A stretch of DNA of 64,000 bases from Agapetus fuscipes (GCA_951799405.1 OX637344.1:1488001-1552000); one strand, 5' to 3'; shown: positions 22,244 to 32,689, counted from the first letter of the stretch. The notes: generated from the sequence alone by a model not told the origin. Translations and numbers: made by a program.

Positions 22244-22345
22244 TAGGTACTTTTATCAAAGACCATCCTTACAGCAGATGGGTCTTGATTGAGAAATATG
22301 CCGACTAGTGACGATCAAGCAAGCAGAGAGCTTTTGATTATTATC
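22244..22345 (+). repeat. SINE-B 3' part
   Basis: AAAGACCATCCTTACAGCAG, GGGTCTTGATTGAGAA and GACGATCAAGC; stands just upstream of a SINE-A as in the fused elements. Confidence 0.6.
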
Positions 22346-22369
22346 AATTATTTATCTTCGTATTGATTG

Positions 22370-22606
22370 TCCGGTCGACAGCGCAGTTGGTAGAATGCTT
22401 GCATGCCGTGTCGTGGGCTCGGTTTTGAATCCCATGGAGGGTGTCGGAAATGATTTCCCGGTTTGGTGTTTATTTCAAGCCCCAGAGTAAAATACCGGCA
22501 AGGATTACTCAGCCTTCAGAAGAAATTAGTGCCAGCCCCCCCGGGAGCTGGGAAACACCCACTTCAACTGAAGTGGTTGGCGTCTATCTATCTATCTATC
22601 TATCTA
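22370..22606 (+). mobile_element. SINE-A truncated into a TCTA microsatellite
   Basis: CCGGTCGACAGCGCAGTTGG head to GAAGTGGTTGGCG, then about six TCTA units (22583-22606) replacing the usual tail. Confidence 0.8.
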
Positions 22607-22670
22607 TTTATGATTTCTACTTTGAGTTCGGTGACAAGGAAAATAAATCTGGTACTTTTGCCAAACAACT

Positions 22671-22934
22671 CGCTGCCTTGGTTCTTGTTTACCGTATACG
22701 CCATAAAGAAAATTTTACATGAGCAATGTTTGCATGTGTACTGGACCAATGTGTCTTATAAAAACAAGAAATTTATTTAAAAAAATATTTCAAAGAACTC
22801 TCACATTATCGAGTTTTACGGTTTTTCTTAGCTCAGATTGTGTAGAATTTGATAGAATTGATTCATAAGATAACTGCATGAAAAAGTCATATTTGACAAG
22901 ATTGGCGTATATGGTAAACAAGAACTGGGGAGCG
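22671..22934 (+). mobile_element. M-1 MITE, full length
   Basis: TIRs CGCTGCCTTGGTTCTTGTTT and its partner AAACAAGAACTGGGGAGCG; interior has GAGCAATGTTTGCATGTGTA, CTCTCACATTATCGAG and CTTAGCTCAGATTGTGTAG. Flanked by AACT on both sides, a possible 4-bp duplication. Confidence 0.8.
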
Positions 22935-23240
22935 AACTGACTTTAGTTCTTTAGTGGGATGATATTAGCTGTTGATCTCTTAGATCAGCTTTAAATAAGT
23001 AGAGCCCTCTGTTGTGTAGGAATGACATTAAAACTTTCACACTATGTGGGATATCAACCACGCAGTCGTTAAGATACGCCCCCAACCAATCACAGTGAGA
23101 GAAAGTCGCTGAGCAGGAGAAAGTACTTAAATAGAATCTCGATCGCGTTGTCAGCAGTCTGTAACGGTATGTCAAGCGAGTGTGACGTGTTTTCGCGCTC
23201 GATTTCGTAAATTTAAAGTTCGCCCGTAATAGTTATTTAT

Positions 23241-23356
23241 GCCACTGCCAAGTAATGATAGTCTTTTTAACACGAGTGCTAGTTTGTGCCATGAGGCGCA
23301 GCCGAATGGCACAATAGAAAGCACGAGTGTTACAAAGACTAATTACGTGCAGTGGC
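23241..23356. mobile_element. Short MITE, 116 bp
   Basis: TIRs GCCACTGCCAAGTAATGATA and matching end ACGTGCAGTGGC; pairing continues through AACACGAGTGCT/AGCACGAGTGTT and TTGTGCCAT/ATGGCACAA, leaving almost no loop. Confidence 0.7.
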
Positions 23357-23486
23357 ATACAATACTTTTTCTACGACCATGAGAGAATTAACAAAATAGT
23401 GAATAATAGTCATTATAATGTACTCGTCCATTTGAAGTAATTAAAACCTTACCTTTGTCAAAACGTGTGATTTATCATTCCCTTCG

Positions 23487-23723
23487 ATTATCTAATCTAA
23501 CCTAAGTTGTAAACATAAATTATATTTAGGTTTCATATTGAATTCATGCCCACAAGCCGACACATATGTATAAGGTCGCGCTTTTACATCCTGTATATAA
23601 GCTTAAACATTCAAACCCAAAACTCAAATAAACATATGCCCTGCAGTTGTATTGGCAGGTGAACCAAATTTGTACAGCATAGGTGATCAACCTCGTACTC
23701 ACCTATTAACCAAGTAACTTTTT
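23487..23723 (-). mobile_element. LR LINE 3' tail, old copy
   Basis: TCTAATCTAACCTAAGTTGT, then ATGCCCACAAGCCGACAC and CCCTGCAGTTG; the CAGGG hairpin region is deleted. Confidence 0.75.
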
Positions 23724-23924
23724 GAGTTTGTTTATTTTTTGCGGTGAAATTTTTTGTATTGTTTTCCTTTCAAGCCTTTTATTTTCCATTGAAAAAAGGA
23801 AAGCTTTATTTGGAGCAATCCGATAAATAAATTCGATAAATTTTAGCACTATTAACAATTTTTATTTGACTCTACACATAAAATATACTTATTTATTTTC
23901 ATCTGAACAGGGCTGAAAGTCTCA

Positions 23925-24035
23925 TCACCATGGTAATTTCTACCTACCGAATATCACTAATATTGTATGAAGCCTAATCAGCTGATCGCTTGCGGCCATC
24001 TTGGATTGACAGGTCTTCATACCCCCATACAAGGT
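23925..24035 (-). repeat. Fragment related to the MITE interior at 22014
   Basis: AATCAGCTGATCGCTTGCGG, CCATCTTGGATTGACAGG match the reverse complement of about 22070-22130. Confidence 0.65.
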
Positions 24036-24660
24036 TGACATTTGAAATTAAAAAATGGTTCCAATTCTGACAATGCGCATGCGCACATGTTCATTTTCAT
24101 GTTCATTTTCATATGCAACGGGTGTAGAAATGTATGGCATTGTGATTGCGTTAGCCGTTTTGTAATTAGTAAATTACCAAATGGGAGTAGAAAAATGTAT
24201 TTTTTTTTCAACACGTTTTTTGAAATTTTGAAAAGTGATATAAAATTAAAAAGTGTAAACATTAAATAAAAATAAATGAAATAAACTTATTAACCGTTGA
24301 TTTATTTATAATAAAATAGTTTTACTGAATTTTTATCAGAACAAAATTTGAATGAGTTAGTTGTCAGCAAAGGCGGCAATTTAGGTTTTTTCCCCCCGCG
24401 ATTGATTGTTTAACTATTCCAATAAAAAACGTTTGTGTTTTTTAAAAAAGTGTTGTAAAAAACTTGAAATAAAAATAAAGTGCTAAATGAAAGCCAAGAT
24501 AGGAGCAGCAGCCGGGAGCTTGCGTTAACACAATTTATATGTAAATTAATATTTATTTATACTCGCGTAAAGTATATAGTGTGTTCCAGGGGCGGTTCCA
24601 GAACAATGTAAGTCATTTTGAATTTATAAAATGTTTTTGTTTGACATTTTTGTGTGCTAT
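24036..24660. other. Unassigned AT-rich stretch
   Basis: No supported gene. Confidence 0.4.
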
Positions 24661-24664
24661 TTTT

Positions 24665-24925
24665 TATGAAGGTTTTGTTAAGGAATCCTGTGCGGGAGAC
24701 TCCCCAGTTCTTGAAAGGCTTCGGGGTCTATGTCACCCTGGAAGGGTGCCGCAAAACCATTGTTTGAATTGTTGGTTCTGTCGTGGGTCGCTGCAAGGAA
24801 GTGGCGATCGATGTTGGTTTTGAATAAAACCGGATTAAATTGAGAAAGTAACAAAGACACTGGTAGATCATTCCATAAACGGGCAGTTTGGCAAAGGAAT
24901 AAGTCATAAAAAGCCAAGTTTTTAA
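24665..24925 (-). pseudogene. LINE ORF2 C-terminus (RTARLWNDLP type)
   Basis: Minus strand reads FLCQTARLWNDLPVSLL, then NPVLFKTNIDRHFL, the end of a reverse-transcriptase ORF from a non-LTR element. About 80 codons remain open; upstream sequence is frameshifted. Its distal tail (CCTGTGCGGGAGACTCCC) recurs at 39608-39685 and 44963-45040, so the family has at least three insertions here. Confidence 0.7.
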
Positions 24926-24980
24926 AGTTTTTAGGTGTGTCTGTATTTTATGAAAAATTGTAAAGAAGGCTTTATATAGG

Positions 24981-25495
24981 CAAGCTTGATTTAAGGGCGG
25001 TTCGAGCTGTGCGACCGAACCGGGACCCCTGTGTCGGAGGACCACTTGAGACGTTTTAGAAAAATATTTTCAAATAATTTTTTGACATTATTTTTTTCGA
25101 GGCCTCAGGTTTGTACAACATTCCCGACCACGCCCTCATAGTCTTTTTCGAAATAAGTTATTAGAGATTTTGGATTTTTATTATTTTTGGGGTCCGAATC
25201 AAAAGCAGCATTCGAGACCAAAGACGCCCACGGCAACTTATATGAAATTGTACAGAAAAAAAATTCAATGCATTTTTGTAGAAAAAGGATGCAACGAAGC
25301 TCGCTCTAACAAATCTCATCGACCTCCCGAAGAGGTTTCCAAAAACAAACTCAAAGAGGCGGCGGTTATCGTTTTAGTTCGCAATAAGTGTACATTTTTT
25401 GGTTGGCGCGGGGAGGTGTTGGTGGGAGGGGATAGAGGGTTGGGGCCCCTTGACTTTCCCCGCACCAGGGCCCCCAGTGGTCTTTATCCGGGACT
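24981..25495 (+). mobile_element. hAT-like non-autonomous element
   Basis: Left end GATTTAAGGGCGGTTCGAGC, right end CAGTGGTCTTTATCCGGG. Shares CGTTTTAGAAAAATAT, TATGAAATTGTACAGAAAAA and CCAGGGCCC..CAGTGGTCTT with 56585-57471. No open transposase frame; the 130-codon frame inside has no recognisable domain. Confidence 0.65.
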
Positions 25496-25499
25496 GTTG

Positions 25500-26020
25500 G
25501 AGCAGATAAAGAAGATCACGGACCCATTCGTTACGAGGTTTTATGTTTTGTGGTCGACGTAGGTACTTCAAGCATTAATTGGGCATTTTGCACAAAACAT
25601 TTGATTTTGCTTTTACACGTTTAAATCCAGCTCACTTCTTTTTCCTTTTCAACCATGACTTAACAAGATACCTTTCATTCAAAAATAAAATCTTTTGTTG
25701 AATTTCGAAACGGATTCATATGGACATATTGTATACAATCCAAATACCTACAGATTGTACGAAACGTGAAGAGGAGAACGGGGCTATCAACGTTTCGACG
25801 GAGTCATGTCTGAGGACACAGCGAGACGTGTGTCTTATCCACGATTTCTCAATCAGTGAATCAGCGCTTATTCTGTCTTACCTTTTAGTTTGTGTTTTTT
25901 CGTCGAAGAAAACATTTTATTGGGTGTAACTTGTGACTTGTAAAGTAAACTAATTATAAGGAAATACTCATGACAAACTCCTAAACTACGGATTTCCAGA
26001 CTTGTTGAGTGTATATATCT
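25500..26020. other. Unassigned; contains a repeat block
   Basis: 25840-25975 shares two blocks with 2930-3055. A hammerhead-like CGTCGAAACGTT occurs on the minus strand near 25785-25800 but without the other boxes. Confidence 0.4.
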
Positions 26021-26023
26021 ATA

Positions 26024-26266
26024 ATCTATAATTAATCTATGTAAGTTGCAAGGATATATTCATTTAAAGCTCTCAGATGTATGCCCACAAACCAACACGT
26101 GTAGTTCGCGCTTACAAATGCTGAATAGGTACTTACAAATAAAATCCAAACCTCAAATGAACATAAGCCCTACAACTTTTGCCGACCTTCCCTGACACAG
26201 GGGTGACATTGGCAAAGTGAGCCATTTGTTACAGTATGGGTGGTCAGCCTCATACCAACCTATCAG
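26024..26266 (-). mobile_element. LR LINE 3' tail, subfamily 2
   Basis: Carries the subfamily differences also seen at 60698 and 61745: AAAGCTCTCAGATGTATGCCC, CCAACACGTGTAGTTCGCGC and ACAAATAAAATCCAAACC. Confidence 0.8.
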
Positions 26267-26349
26267 AAAGGATGACAGTCCCATACAAGACTGACGTTTG
26301 TACGCGGAGAAAAAAATCCAAATTCGGAAATGTTCCGAGAAAATTTCGG

Positions 26350-26468
26350 TGTTCCGGCCGAGGAGGCCAAGTGGGCTGATCTTTCTAGCGTGCTTGGAAT
26401 AGAATAACGTTGGTTTGATTCCCGCTTGGGTCATTTGACCATAACCTTGACCCTGGTTCAACAGATGT
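26350..26468 (+). mobile_element. SINE-C relative
   Basis: CCGGCCGAGGAGGCCAAGTG head, GGTTTGATTCCCGC B-box and ACCCTGGTTCAACAGATG, the segment shared with SINE-C. Confidence 0.6.
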
Positions 26469-26551
26469 AATTGGGTAATTATTAATTAATAATTCATTAA
26501 AATGAACCATAATGAATTATTAATTGATGATATTAATTGCTTTTTCTGTAT

Positions 26552-26656
26552 GTTCCTTGACTTATAGGTTGGTATGCGGCTGACCACCCATACTGTAAAA
26601 AATGCAATTTCAGGGAAGGACGGCAAGAGTTGCAGGGTGTATGCCCATTTGAGATT
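26552..26656 (+). mobile_element. LR LINE 3' tail, left half (split by the LINE)
   Basis: CCTTGACTTATAGGTTGGTA to CCCATTTGAGATTT; the tail resumes at 29826. Confidence 0.85.
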
Positions 26657-26657
26657 T

Positions 26658-26659
<2 letters not shown>

Positions 26660-26692
<33 letters not shown>

Positions 26693-26931
26693 TTAACGGC
26701 ACTTAGTGCCTTTTACATGAAATGGTTACATAGTTTCAAAAATAACACAAATACATAAAAATACCAAAAAGATGTAAAGTATATGAAAGTAAAATGAAAC
26801 AAATAAACACAATAACAAAAACTGTATAAAAATAAGAATAAAAATCAAAGTTACTATCTAGAGAAAAAATATAAATCAAAAAATATAAATCAAAAATCAA
26901 ATGAAATATACAAGCAACAGAAATAAAAACA
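26660..26931 (-). other. 3' UTR and TTAT tail of the LINE
   Basis: From the ORF stop (minus) to an AAATAAAT run at about 26658-26693. Similar A/T tetramers end the Jockey-like fragment at 35522. Confidence 0.75.
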
Positions 26932-29850
26932 CTATTCATCCAAAAAGTACCTCAACAGACCAGCTCTATACCTATCAAAGTTATTGTTGGGTGGGTCAAA
27001 GTCCAGTGTACAGGTATTACCACTACGTTGAAGGCGATTTATGCAACTGTTATATTGTGCATTTGTATTGGAAGCTACAGGGCGATAAGGAACTATCTGA
27101 CGAGATCCCTGTCGCGGAACAAAAAAATTAATAGTTTCAAGCAACATCGGGCAATCTATTAGCCCATTCTTAATTTTATAGAGTGTGAGTAAATCAATAA
27201 TTTTTCTCCTATTAGACAAACTAGTTAAATTAAGTAAGGAGTTAAGGAAGATGGGGTCAAAATTAGCAATAGGAATATTTAGTTTAAAATTAACGATTTT
27301 TAAAAATTTAGTATGAACTTTTTCAATATTGTCAATATGGACCGAGAAGTGAGGAGACCAGATGGTAGAACAGTATTCTAAAACGCTACGGACCAGTGAA
27401 GTATAAAGAATTTTTATTGTTTGTAAATCACGGAAATCTTTGGTAATTCGGAAAACAAAGCCAAGCATTTTCATACTTTTAGCGCGGATATCGTTAATGT
27501 GGGCGACAAATGAGAGTTTATGATCAAACAGAACCCCCAAGTCAGAGATGACTAAAACATTATTTAATAAGTTATGATTAATAACATAATCTTTAATCAA
27601 TGGGTTTTTTATTCTATAAAAACGCATCACTTGACATTTGGATATATTAAGATTAAGATGATTAAGTGAACACCAGTTATTTAATCTATCAAGTGTCGAT
27701 TGTAGTTTAATACAATCGTTGATTGAGTCGATCTCACGAAAAATTTTAATGTCATCCGCAAACAAAAGTACATTACAGTCCTGGACAACATTAACAATAT
27801 CGTCAATGAATAATAAAAATAGCAGCGGACCAAGATGAGATCCCTGTGGGACACCACTAGTTTGTGTAAAAGGATCAGACTCAGAGTTATTTATTTTCAC
27901 GATCAGGGAACGATTCATAATATAACTCCTAATCCACAACAAAAAGCTACCAGATACTCCCATTGCTTCCAGCTTCGTAAGCAAGATATTGTGAGAAACT
28001 CTATCAAAAGCTTTAGCGAAATCTGTGTAAATAACATCGATCTGTTTACGTCTACCAAGAGCCCCCGACAAAAAATTCTCATAAGACATGAGATTAGTGG
28101 TCGTAGATCTATTGGGTAAAAAGCCATGTTGACAATTAGTTAAAGATCTAGTGACCACAAATCCAATTTTCGATAAAATCAGTTTTTCAAGCAGTTTGGG
28201 AATAGCCGAGAGCAAGTTAATAGGTCTGTAGTTTGTGACATCCTTCCTATCCTTACCTTTGAATATTGGAGTGATGTAGGATGTCTTCCAGATAAGTGGA
28301 AAGCATCCAGAAGATATAGATAAATTAAAAATAGTGCACAAAGGTTGTGTCAAACTAGAAGCACAATTCTTTAAAAAAAATGCCGGAACCCCATCAGGGC
28401 CAGGACAAGTTAAAGGTTTCATTAATTTTATACCTGATGTAACATCAGACACTTCAAATGACAAGCTCGAGAGCTGAAAATCAATGTGAGATGAGAAATC
28501 AAAGGACTGACCAGTATTATCAGTAGTAAAAACACTTTTAAAAAACGTAGCAAATAGGTTTGGTACTTCTCCCACATTATTATTAGATATAGTTTTCTGA
28601 CTCTCATTTTTGAGAGATCGTGAATAATTGAAAATCTTTTTTACATCAGACCTAACAGACATTTCAATGCCATTAATATATTCATTATAACACGCTACCA
28701 AGATTTTCTTACACTGCTTTCTGTGAAAATTGAAATTCTCATAATCTGGCGCTAATCTGGTCTCCTTGTACTTTTTATGAGCAAGTTTCTTCTCACAGAT
28801 ACAATCAATTAGATCACGGCTATACCATTTAGGGAATGATGATTTTCTAACTTTTGTAACTGGTATACACAAATCAATGGCTCCATTCAGAATGCTGTAA
28901 AACTCCTCAACCATCTCGCCTAAATTATTATTTTTCGCATTGATGAATGACCAATTGGCCTCAGATAAAAACTTGTTTACACCTTCATAATTAGCCCTGA
29001 CAAAATTCCGATAGGATTCTGGAGAGTCAACATTACAGACCTGCGGTTTAGTAATATCAATGACAATATCCAAAATCGGATGGTGACTGTCCGGAGGAAC
29101 AACAGCTTCCACTGATTCGTTAACAATTGCAGACATATTACTACAAAAAACTAGATCTAGTATTCTATCACCTGCATTTCTAACTCTATTAACTTGATTA
29201 AGGTTTAGAAGAAGATACATATCAAATACAGTATTTTCACGCTCAGTTAAATTACATCTATTAGGATTCGGTGATGAGTCCGATCCCAGTTCCATCCAAT
29301 TAATATTTGGAAGATTATAATCTCCCACAATAAGAAATTTAGCGTCAGGATAGGCAATCTTTAATCGCTCCACCTCATCGCAATGACTTCGATAGACCGC
29401 TATATCAGCAGAGGGCGGAATATACACTGTACCCAACACCATTTTAAAACCACTAAAAGACACTAAGATAAAAACTTGTTCAACATCAGAGTTGATCGTT
29501 TTGAGTTTGCGGGAATTGAGATTTCTATTCACTGAGATCAGCACTCCACCACCTCTCACTTTAGTGCTATTGAGTTCATTTCGGTCCAGGCGGTATGTAG
29601 TGTAAGAGAAGAGCCCCAGTTCAGCAGTGTGGATATTTGGGTGAAGCCAAGTCTCCGTAAAAATGAGAATGTCGTATGCTAGGGTTGGTACTATTGAGGA
29701 AAACTCACTCACTTTAGTACAAACACCTCTCAGATTTTGATACAAGCAGTTTAATTTATGTCTCTGTAGTTTTTTGGTGTGCTTGAAACAATTTTTGGTG
29801 ACGAGTTTATTGGGGCTTTTGTGCTGGAGGTTCACATGCGGCATGTGCAA
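26932..29850 (-). CDS. Jockey/CR1-like LINE ORF2: endonuclease and reverse transcriptase
   Basis: 972 codons without interruption. The product nicks target DNA and copies the element's RNA at the nick (target-primed reverse transcription). Endonuclease domain about residues 34-260: YQNLRG (37-42), FTETWL (64-69), RGGGVL, GDYN (176-179) and DSHHP (254-258), where the family norm is SDHxP. Reverse transcriptase about 480-760: DFAKAFD (motif A, from Asp610), GVPQGSHLGP (from 666) and FADD (697-700), the catalytic pair Asp699-Asp700. A C-terminal domain with RSVLEYCSTIWSP and a final PYRP region follows. No ORF1 is present. The first codons (to about residue 13) are the surrounding LR repeat read in frame, so the annotated Met is not the element's own; the element enters at about 29810. 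It is therefore 5'-truncated yet still coding-intact, hence recent. Clade assignment between Jockey and CR1 is uncertain. Confidence 0.9.
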   Translation of the reverse strand: MHMPHVNLQHKSPNKLVTKNCFKHTKKLQRHKLNCLYQNLRGVCTKVSEFSSIVPTLAYDILIFTETWLHPNIHTAELGLFSYTTYRLDRNELNSTKVRGGGVLISVNRNLNSRKLKTINSDVEQVFILVSFSGFKMVLGTVYIPPSADIAVYRSHCDEVERLKIAYPDAKFLIVGDYNLPNINWMELGSDSSPNPNRCNLTERENTVFDMYLLLNLNQVNRVRNAGDRILDLVFCSNMSAIVNESVEAVVPPDSHHPILDIVIDITKPQVCNVDSPESYRNFVRANYEGVNKFLSEANWSFINAKNNNLGEMVEEFYSILNGAIDLCIPVTKVRKSSFPKWYSRDLIDCICEKKLAHKKYKETRLAPDYENFNFHRKQCKKILVACYNEYINGIEMSVRSDVKKIFNYSRSLKNESQKTISNNNVGEVPNLFATFFKSVFTTDNTGQSFDFSSHIDFQLSSLSFEVSDVTSGIKLMKPLTCPGPDGVPAFFLKNCASSLTQPLCTIFNLSISSGCFPLIWKTSYITPIFKGKDRKDVTNYRPINLLSAIPKLLEKLILSKIGFVVTRSLTNCQHGFLPNRSTTTNLMSYENFLSGALGRRKQIDVIYTDFAKAFDRVSHNILLTKLEAMGVSGSFLLWIRSYIMNRSLIVKINNSESDPFTQTSGVPQGSHLGPLLFLLFIDDIVNVVQDCNVLLFADDIKIFREIDSINDCIKLQSTLDRLNNWCSLNHLNLNISKCQVMRFYRIKNPLIKDYVINHNLLNNVLVISDLGVLFDHKLSFVAHINDIRAKSMKMLGFVFRITKDFRDLQTIKILYTSLVRSVLEYCSTIWSPHFSVHIDNIEKVHTKFLKIVNFKLNIPIANFDPIFLNSLLNLTSLSNRRKIIDLLTLYKIKNGLIDCPMLLETINFFVPRQGSRQIVPYRPVASNTNAQYNSCINRLQRSGNTCTLDFDPPNNNFDRYRAGLLRYFLDE

Positions 29851-29942
29851 GCGCGAACTTGTACGTGTCTGTTTTGAGAATGCATAAATAATGTGAATCC
29901 CCTATGTAACATATCTTTGCAATTTAGATTAGATTAGGTTAT
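29826..29942 (+). mobile_element. LR LINE 3' tail, right half
   Basis: GGAGGTTCACATGCGGCATG through GTGTCTGTTTTGAGAATGCA to TTAGATTAGATTAGG. Confidence 0.85.
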
Positions 29943-29944
29943 AT

Positions 29945-30780
29945 TTAATTCCGAGTCCATACTTCCTACTAAAGCACATCGAAAAGTGAGGTAAAATCAC
30001 TTGGGGTGAGTAATAATTAAAATCGATCAATATGAAAGGCAGCTGATTTTTTTTATTCCAAATTTTGTATGGAGCTTTCGCGTCCCCACGTTCAACTTTT
30101 TTATTCATTTTTTTTAACCATGTGTTAAGGCACTCACTATATTTTTTATGGCTATACTCTCTGTATGTGAAATGGCACACCTTGCATTTTTTTATGGGAA
30201 ATATTATTTATGTGTGTGTATTGATTTTTCTATGAATCGAATTCGATTTTATTTCATCCCTTAGTGTGAATCTAACGGTCTAACATGTCGGTTTGGTTTT
30301 TTAGTGGAAGTTTATTTTTTTTGTGAAATCATCAGTTTTTAACCTGAGTGCCTGGAATGAAATGTTTTTTTAAATAATTGAAATGTTCATTTTAAAAATG
30401 ACAAAAATATTGTGAGCTAAAAGTTTTTACTAATAATTTTCTTGTTGCTGGGACAGTTATTGAAAGCAAAGATAGTGGGTAAATTTATAAAATGTTTCAG
30501 CGGAAACTTTGTGGAACCCGCAAAAATAAGTTGATTACAATGCCAGAATATAGTTGATAGGTGAGAACGGTAAGAAGTTGCACTATATGTATGGCCAAGT
30601 TGCGTTTTAACTTACCAAGAATCTTTCACCAAAAAACTACGAACGATTTTCGAAAAGTCCTCAAATGGCTTAAGGAAGAAAAATATGAAATTTTATCTTT
30701 CACTTTATGTTGATCGTAGGCAGAACGTCCTATTTATCTTTCCAAGACTGCATAAAAAACTGAGTCTTCAATTTTCGCAA
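29945..30780. other. Unassigned AT-rich stretch
   Basis: No supported gene. About 30560-30605 resembles a SINE-A tail (GGTAAGAAGTTGCACTATAT). Confidence 0.45.
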
Positions 30781-30781
30781 C

Positions 30782-31106
30782 TAAGCCATACATGTAGTGT
30801 ACATTCTTGCCTGTGAATCTGCAAAGGAGTCGCATGTGGTGATTCGGGACCTTTTTATTTTTACAGGTAAGGGGGCCAGTCTCACACCAGCTACTTTTTT
30901 TTGAATTGGTGATTTCCCAACTCCCGCGAGGGTTGGTTCTTATTTATTGTAAAGGCTGGAGGGCTGATTATCATTTATTGTGAAGCTGAGTAAGCCTTGC
31001 CGGTATTTATTTTGGGTTTTAAATAAATACTGAAACGGGAAACCATTTCTGACACCCTCGGTGGGAATCGAACCCTTGCTCTCGGCAACTGAGCTATCGA
31101 CCGGAC
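30782..31106 (-). mobile_element. SINE-A, part of a B-A fusion
   Basis: Minus strand head GTCCGGTCGATAGCTCAGTT, body and tail complete; contains a small internal duplication (TTATCATTTATTGTGAAG at 30967-30985). Confidence 0.85.
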
Positions 31107-31165
31107 TTTTTACGAGCTTGGTCGTCGCTACAAAGCGCTAATTCTCAATCAAGAAACTATTTTTA
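31107..31165 (-). mobile_element. SINE-B 3' part, fused upstream of SINE-A
   Basis: GACGACCAAGCTCGTAAAAA on the minus strand joins directly to SINE-A, exactly as at 17525-17545. Confidence 0.75.
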
Positions 31166-31199
31166 AGTACCAACTCTTGATGTTTTTAAAGTTTCAAGT

Positions 31200-31457
31200 A
31201 AACGAATGTGACATAAAGGACATAGTGAGATGGAGCAGATCCAGGAAGCGATTTTGGAGAGATCATGTCTCCAGAATGAGCCATCAAAGACTCGCACATA
31301 TAACATTGTAGCTAATGAGATGCCAATAGGTCAACGCCCAGCTGGAGGCCCTCCTAAAAGCCAAAAAAGACTCAGGTTTCATGAGCAAATACGATGTATT
31401 TTTAAGGACATATCGGAAGATACAAATTTTAAATCCAGAAACAGAAGAAGTATATGA
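31200..31457 (+). pseudogene. LINE ORF2 C-terminal fragment
   Basis: Reads DIVRWSRSRKRFWRDHVSRM and SHQRLAH, then, in another frame, GQRPAGGPPKSQKRLR. This is the (R)WxDHVxRM..RLA..GRRxxGRPxxRW region found after RT in RTE/R1-like elements. Frameshifted and truncated. Confidence 0.65.
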
Positions 31458-31549
31458 CTCTTGTCAGGAGTCTGGTTCACTCCATTTTTCTCTATGCTGC
31501 TGAGACATAGACCAGAAAAGCAGCAAAAAGGGGAAAAAATGATGCTTTC

Positions 31550-31880
31550 GAAATGCGGTGCTGAATCCCATGGACAGCTAGACGTATCTACCAACGAGTC
31601 CGTTCGTCAGGAGCTACGTTTGAATGGCTTGACTCTGACCAATTTATTATCGACACGCCGTATTCTTCAGTTCTTCGGACACTTTGTTTGCGGCAATGAA
31701 GAAAACCTGGAACGGCTGGTTGTAATCGATGACTTGGAGGGGAAGAGAGAAAGAGGAGCATCCTCCACACGAATGATGGACTATTACGGTGGTTGGAACG
31801 CTGTGGGCAGCGCAGTCAATAGAGAACTGGAGACGAGGGGTTGCTTCCACACGGGGCACAACCCTCAGCAATGAGGAACA
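31550..31880 (+). pseudogene. LINE ORF2 C-terminal fragment, second type
   Basis: Open stretch with TNESVRQELRLNGLTLTNLL, STRRILQFFGHFV, NLERLVVIDDLEGKRERG and a closing HNPQQ. Same kind of C-terminal domain as the preceding fragment but from a different family. No RT motifs. Confidence 0.7.
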
Positions 31881-32104
31881 AGATTAAGAAGAAGAAGAGA
31901 GGTTACGACTTCTTTCAGGAAATTTGAGAAAGGATGCTTCTGGACACGAAATGTAAGTAAGTAGCTTGTGGAACAATTAATTTGTGAATTGGGTGTGAAT
32001 AATAGCAAACATTTGTGGCATCTCTAGTTTCAACTAGTTTTTTACACGTAGAATGATATTTCAGGGACTTTTTCTTCAGGTAAATTCTAATCTTCTTCCA
32101 TGCT

Positions 32105-32480
32105 TCTTCCTCATCCTTTTTCAGTCCACTCCTGGTCATAGGTCTCCTCCAGTCCTCTCCATTTTTGTCTATTCGCTGGTGTGTTCAGCCATCCTCTGCC
32201 TGCAGTTCCCTTGATTCGTCCAGCCACCTCATTTGGTGTCTCCCCACTTCTCGTTTGGGCATTCTGGGTCGCCACTGGACGATCCTTTTCGGCCACCTGT
32301 AATGGTCCTGCCTTGCGACGTGACCAGCCCAGCGCCACTTTAAGCAAGACACTCGCTGTATGACATTAGTGATACCAGTGGGTCTATGGATCTCTTGGTT
32401 TGGAGCCGTGCCTCTGGGGCTGATTCCCAGCATCCTCCTTTCAATAGCTCTTTGGCTAGTCCTCATTCTCCCTCCACAAC
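32105..32480 (-). pseudogene. RTE-type LINE C-terminus, frameshifted
   Basis: Minus strand: LRTSQRAIERRMLGIS, ITNVIQRVSCLKWRWAGHVA, RQDHYRWPKRIVQW in one frame and KWRGLEETYDQEW in another. A close relative lies at 47165-47435 on plus. Confidence 0.8.
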
Positions 32481-32689
32481 ATACAAATCCACAAGATTTA
32501 AAATAATGAAACTATAAATAGATTGAGTTCCTTGCCGATCTGGATTTGATACGCGGTCTATAGTTTTGAGACCTCTGTCAATTAGGGATGAAACCAGTGA
32601 AAAGAAAACTAATTTATTTTGAAGACAAAAAAAAAGCCATAAGACTTCAATTCAATTGCTGTATTGAAAGTCAGTTAAATGTAATAAGA

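Noticed and set aside
22951..23175. 74-codon minus-strand frame as a protein
   Set aside because: No domain, no splice sites; the region rather resembles LTR or promoter-type sequence but boundaries could not be found.
25170..25562. 130-codon plus-strand frame as a gene
   Set aside because: It lies within a hAT-like repeat also present at 56585-57471, where the frame is not conserved.
25785..25815. Further hammerhead core (GAAACGTT on minus)
   Set aside because: The CUGANGA box and stem I could not be found; left out of the family.
26932..29850. Host gene encoding a reverse transcriptase domain protein
   Set aside because: No introns, element-type tail, insertion inside an LR repeat and no ORF-independent conservation signal; it is a LINE.
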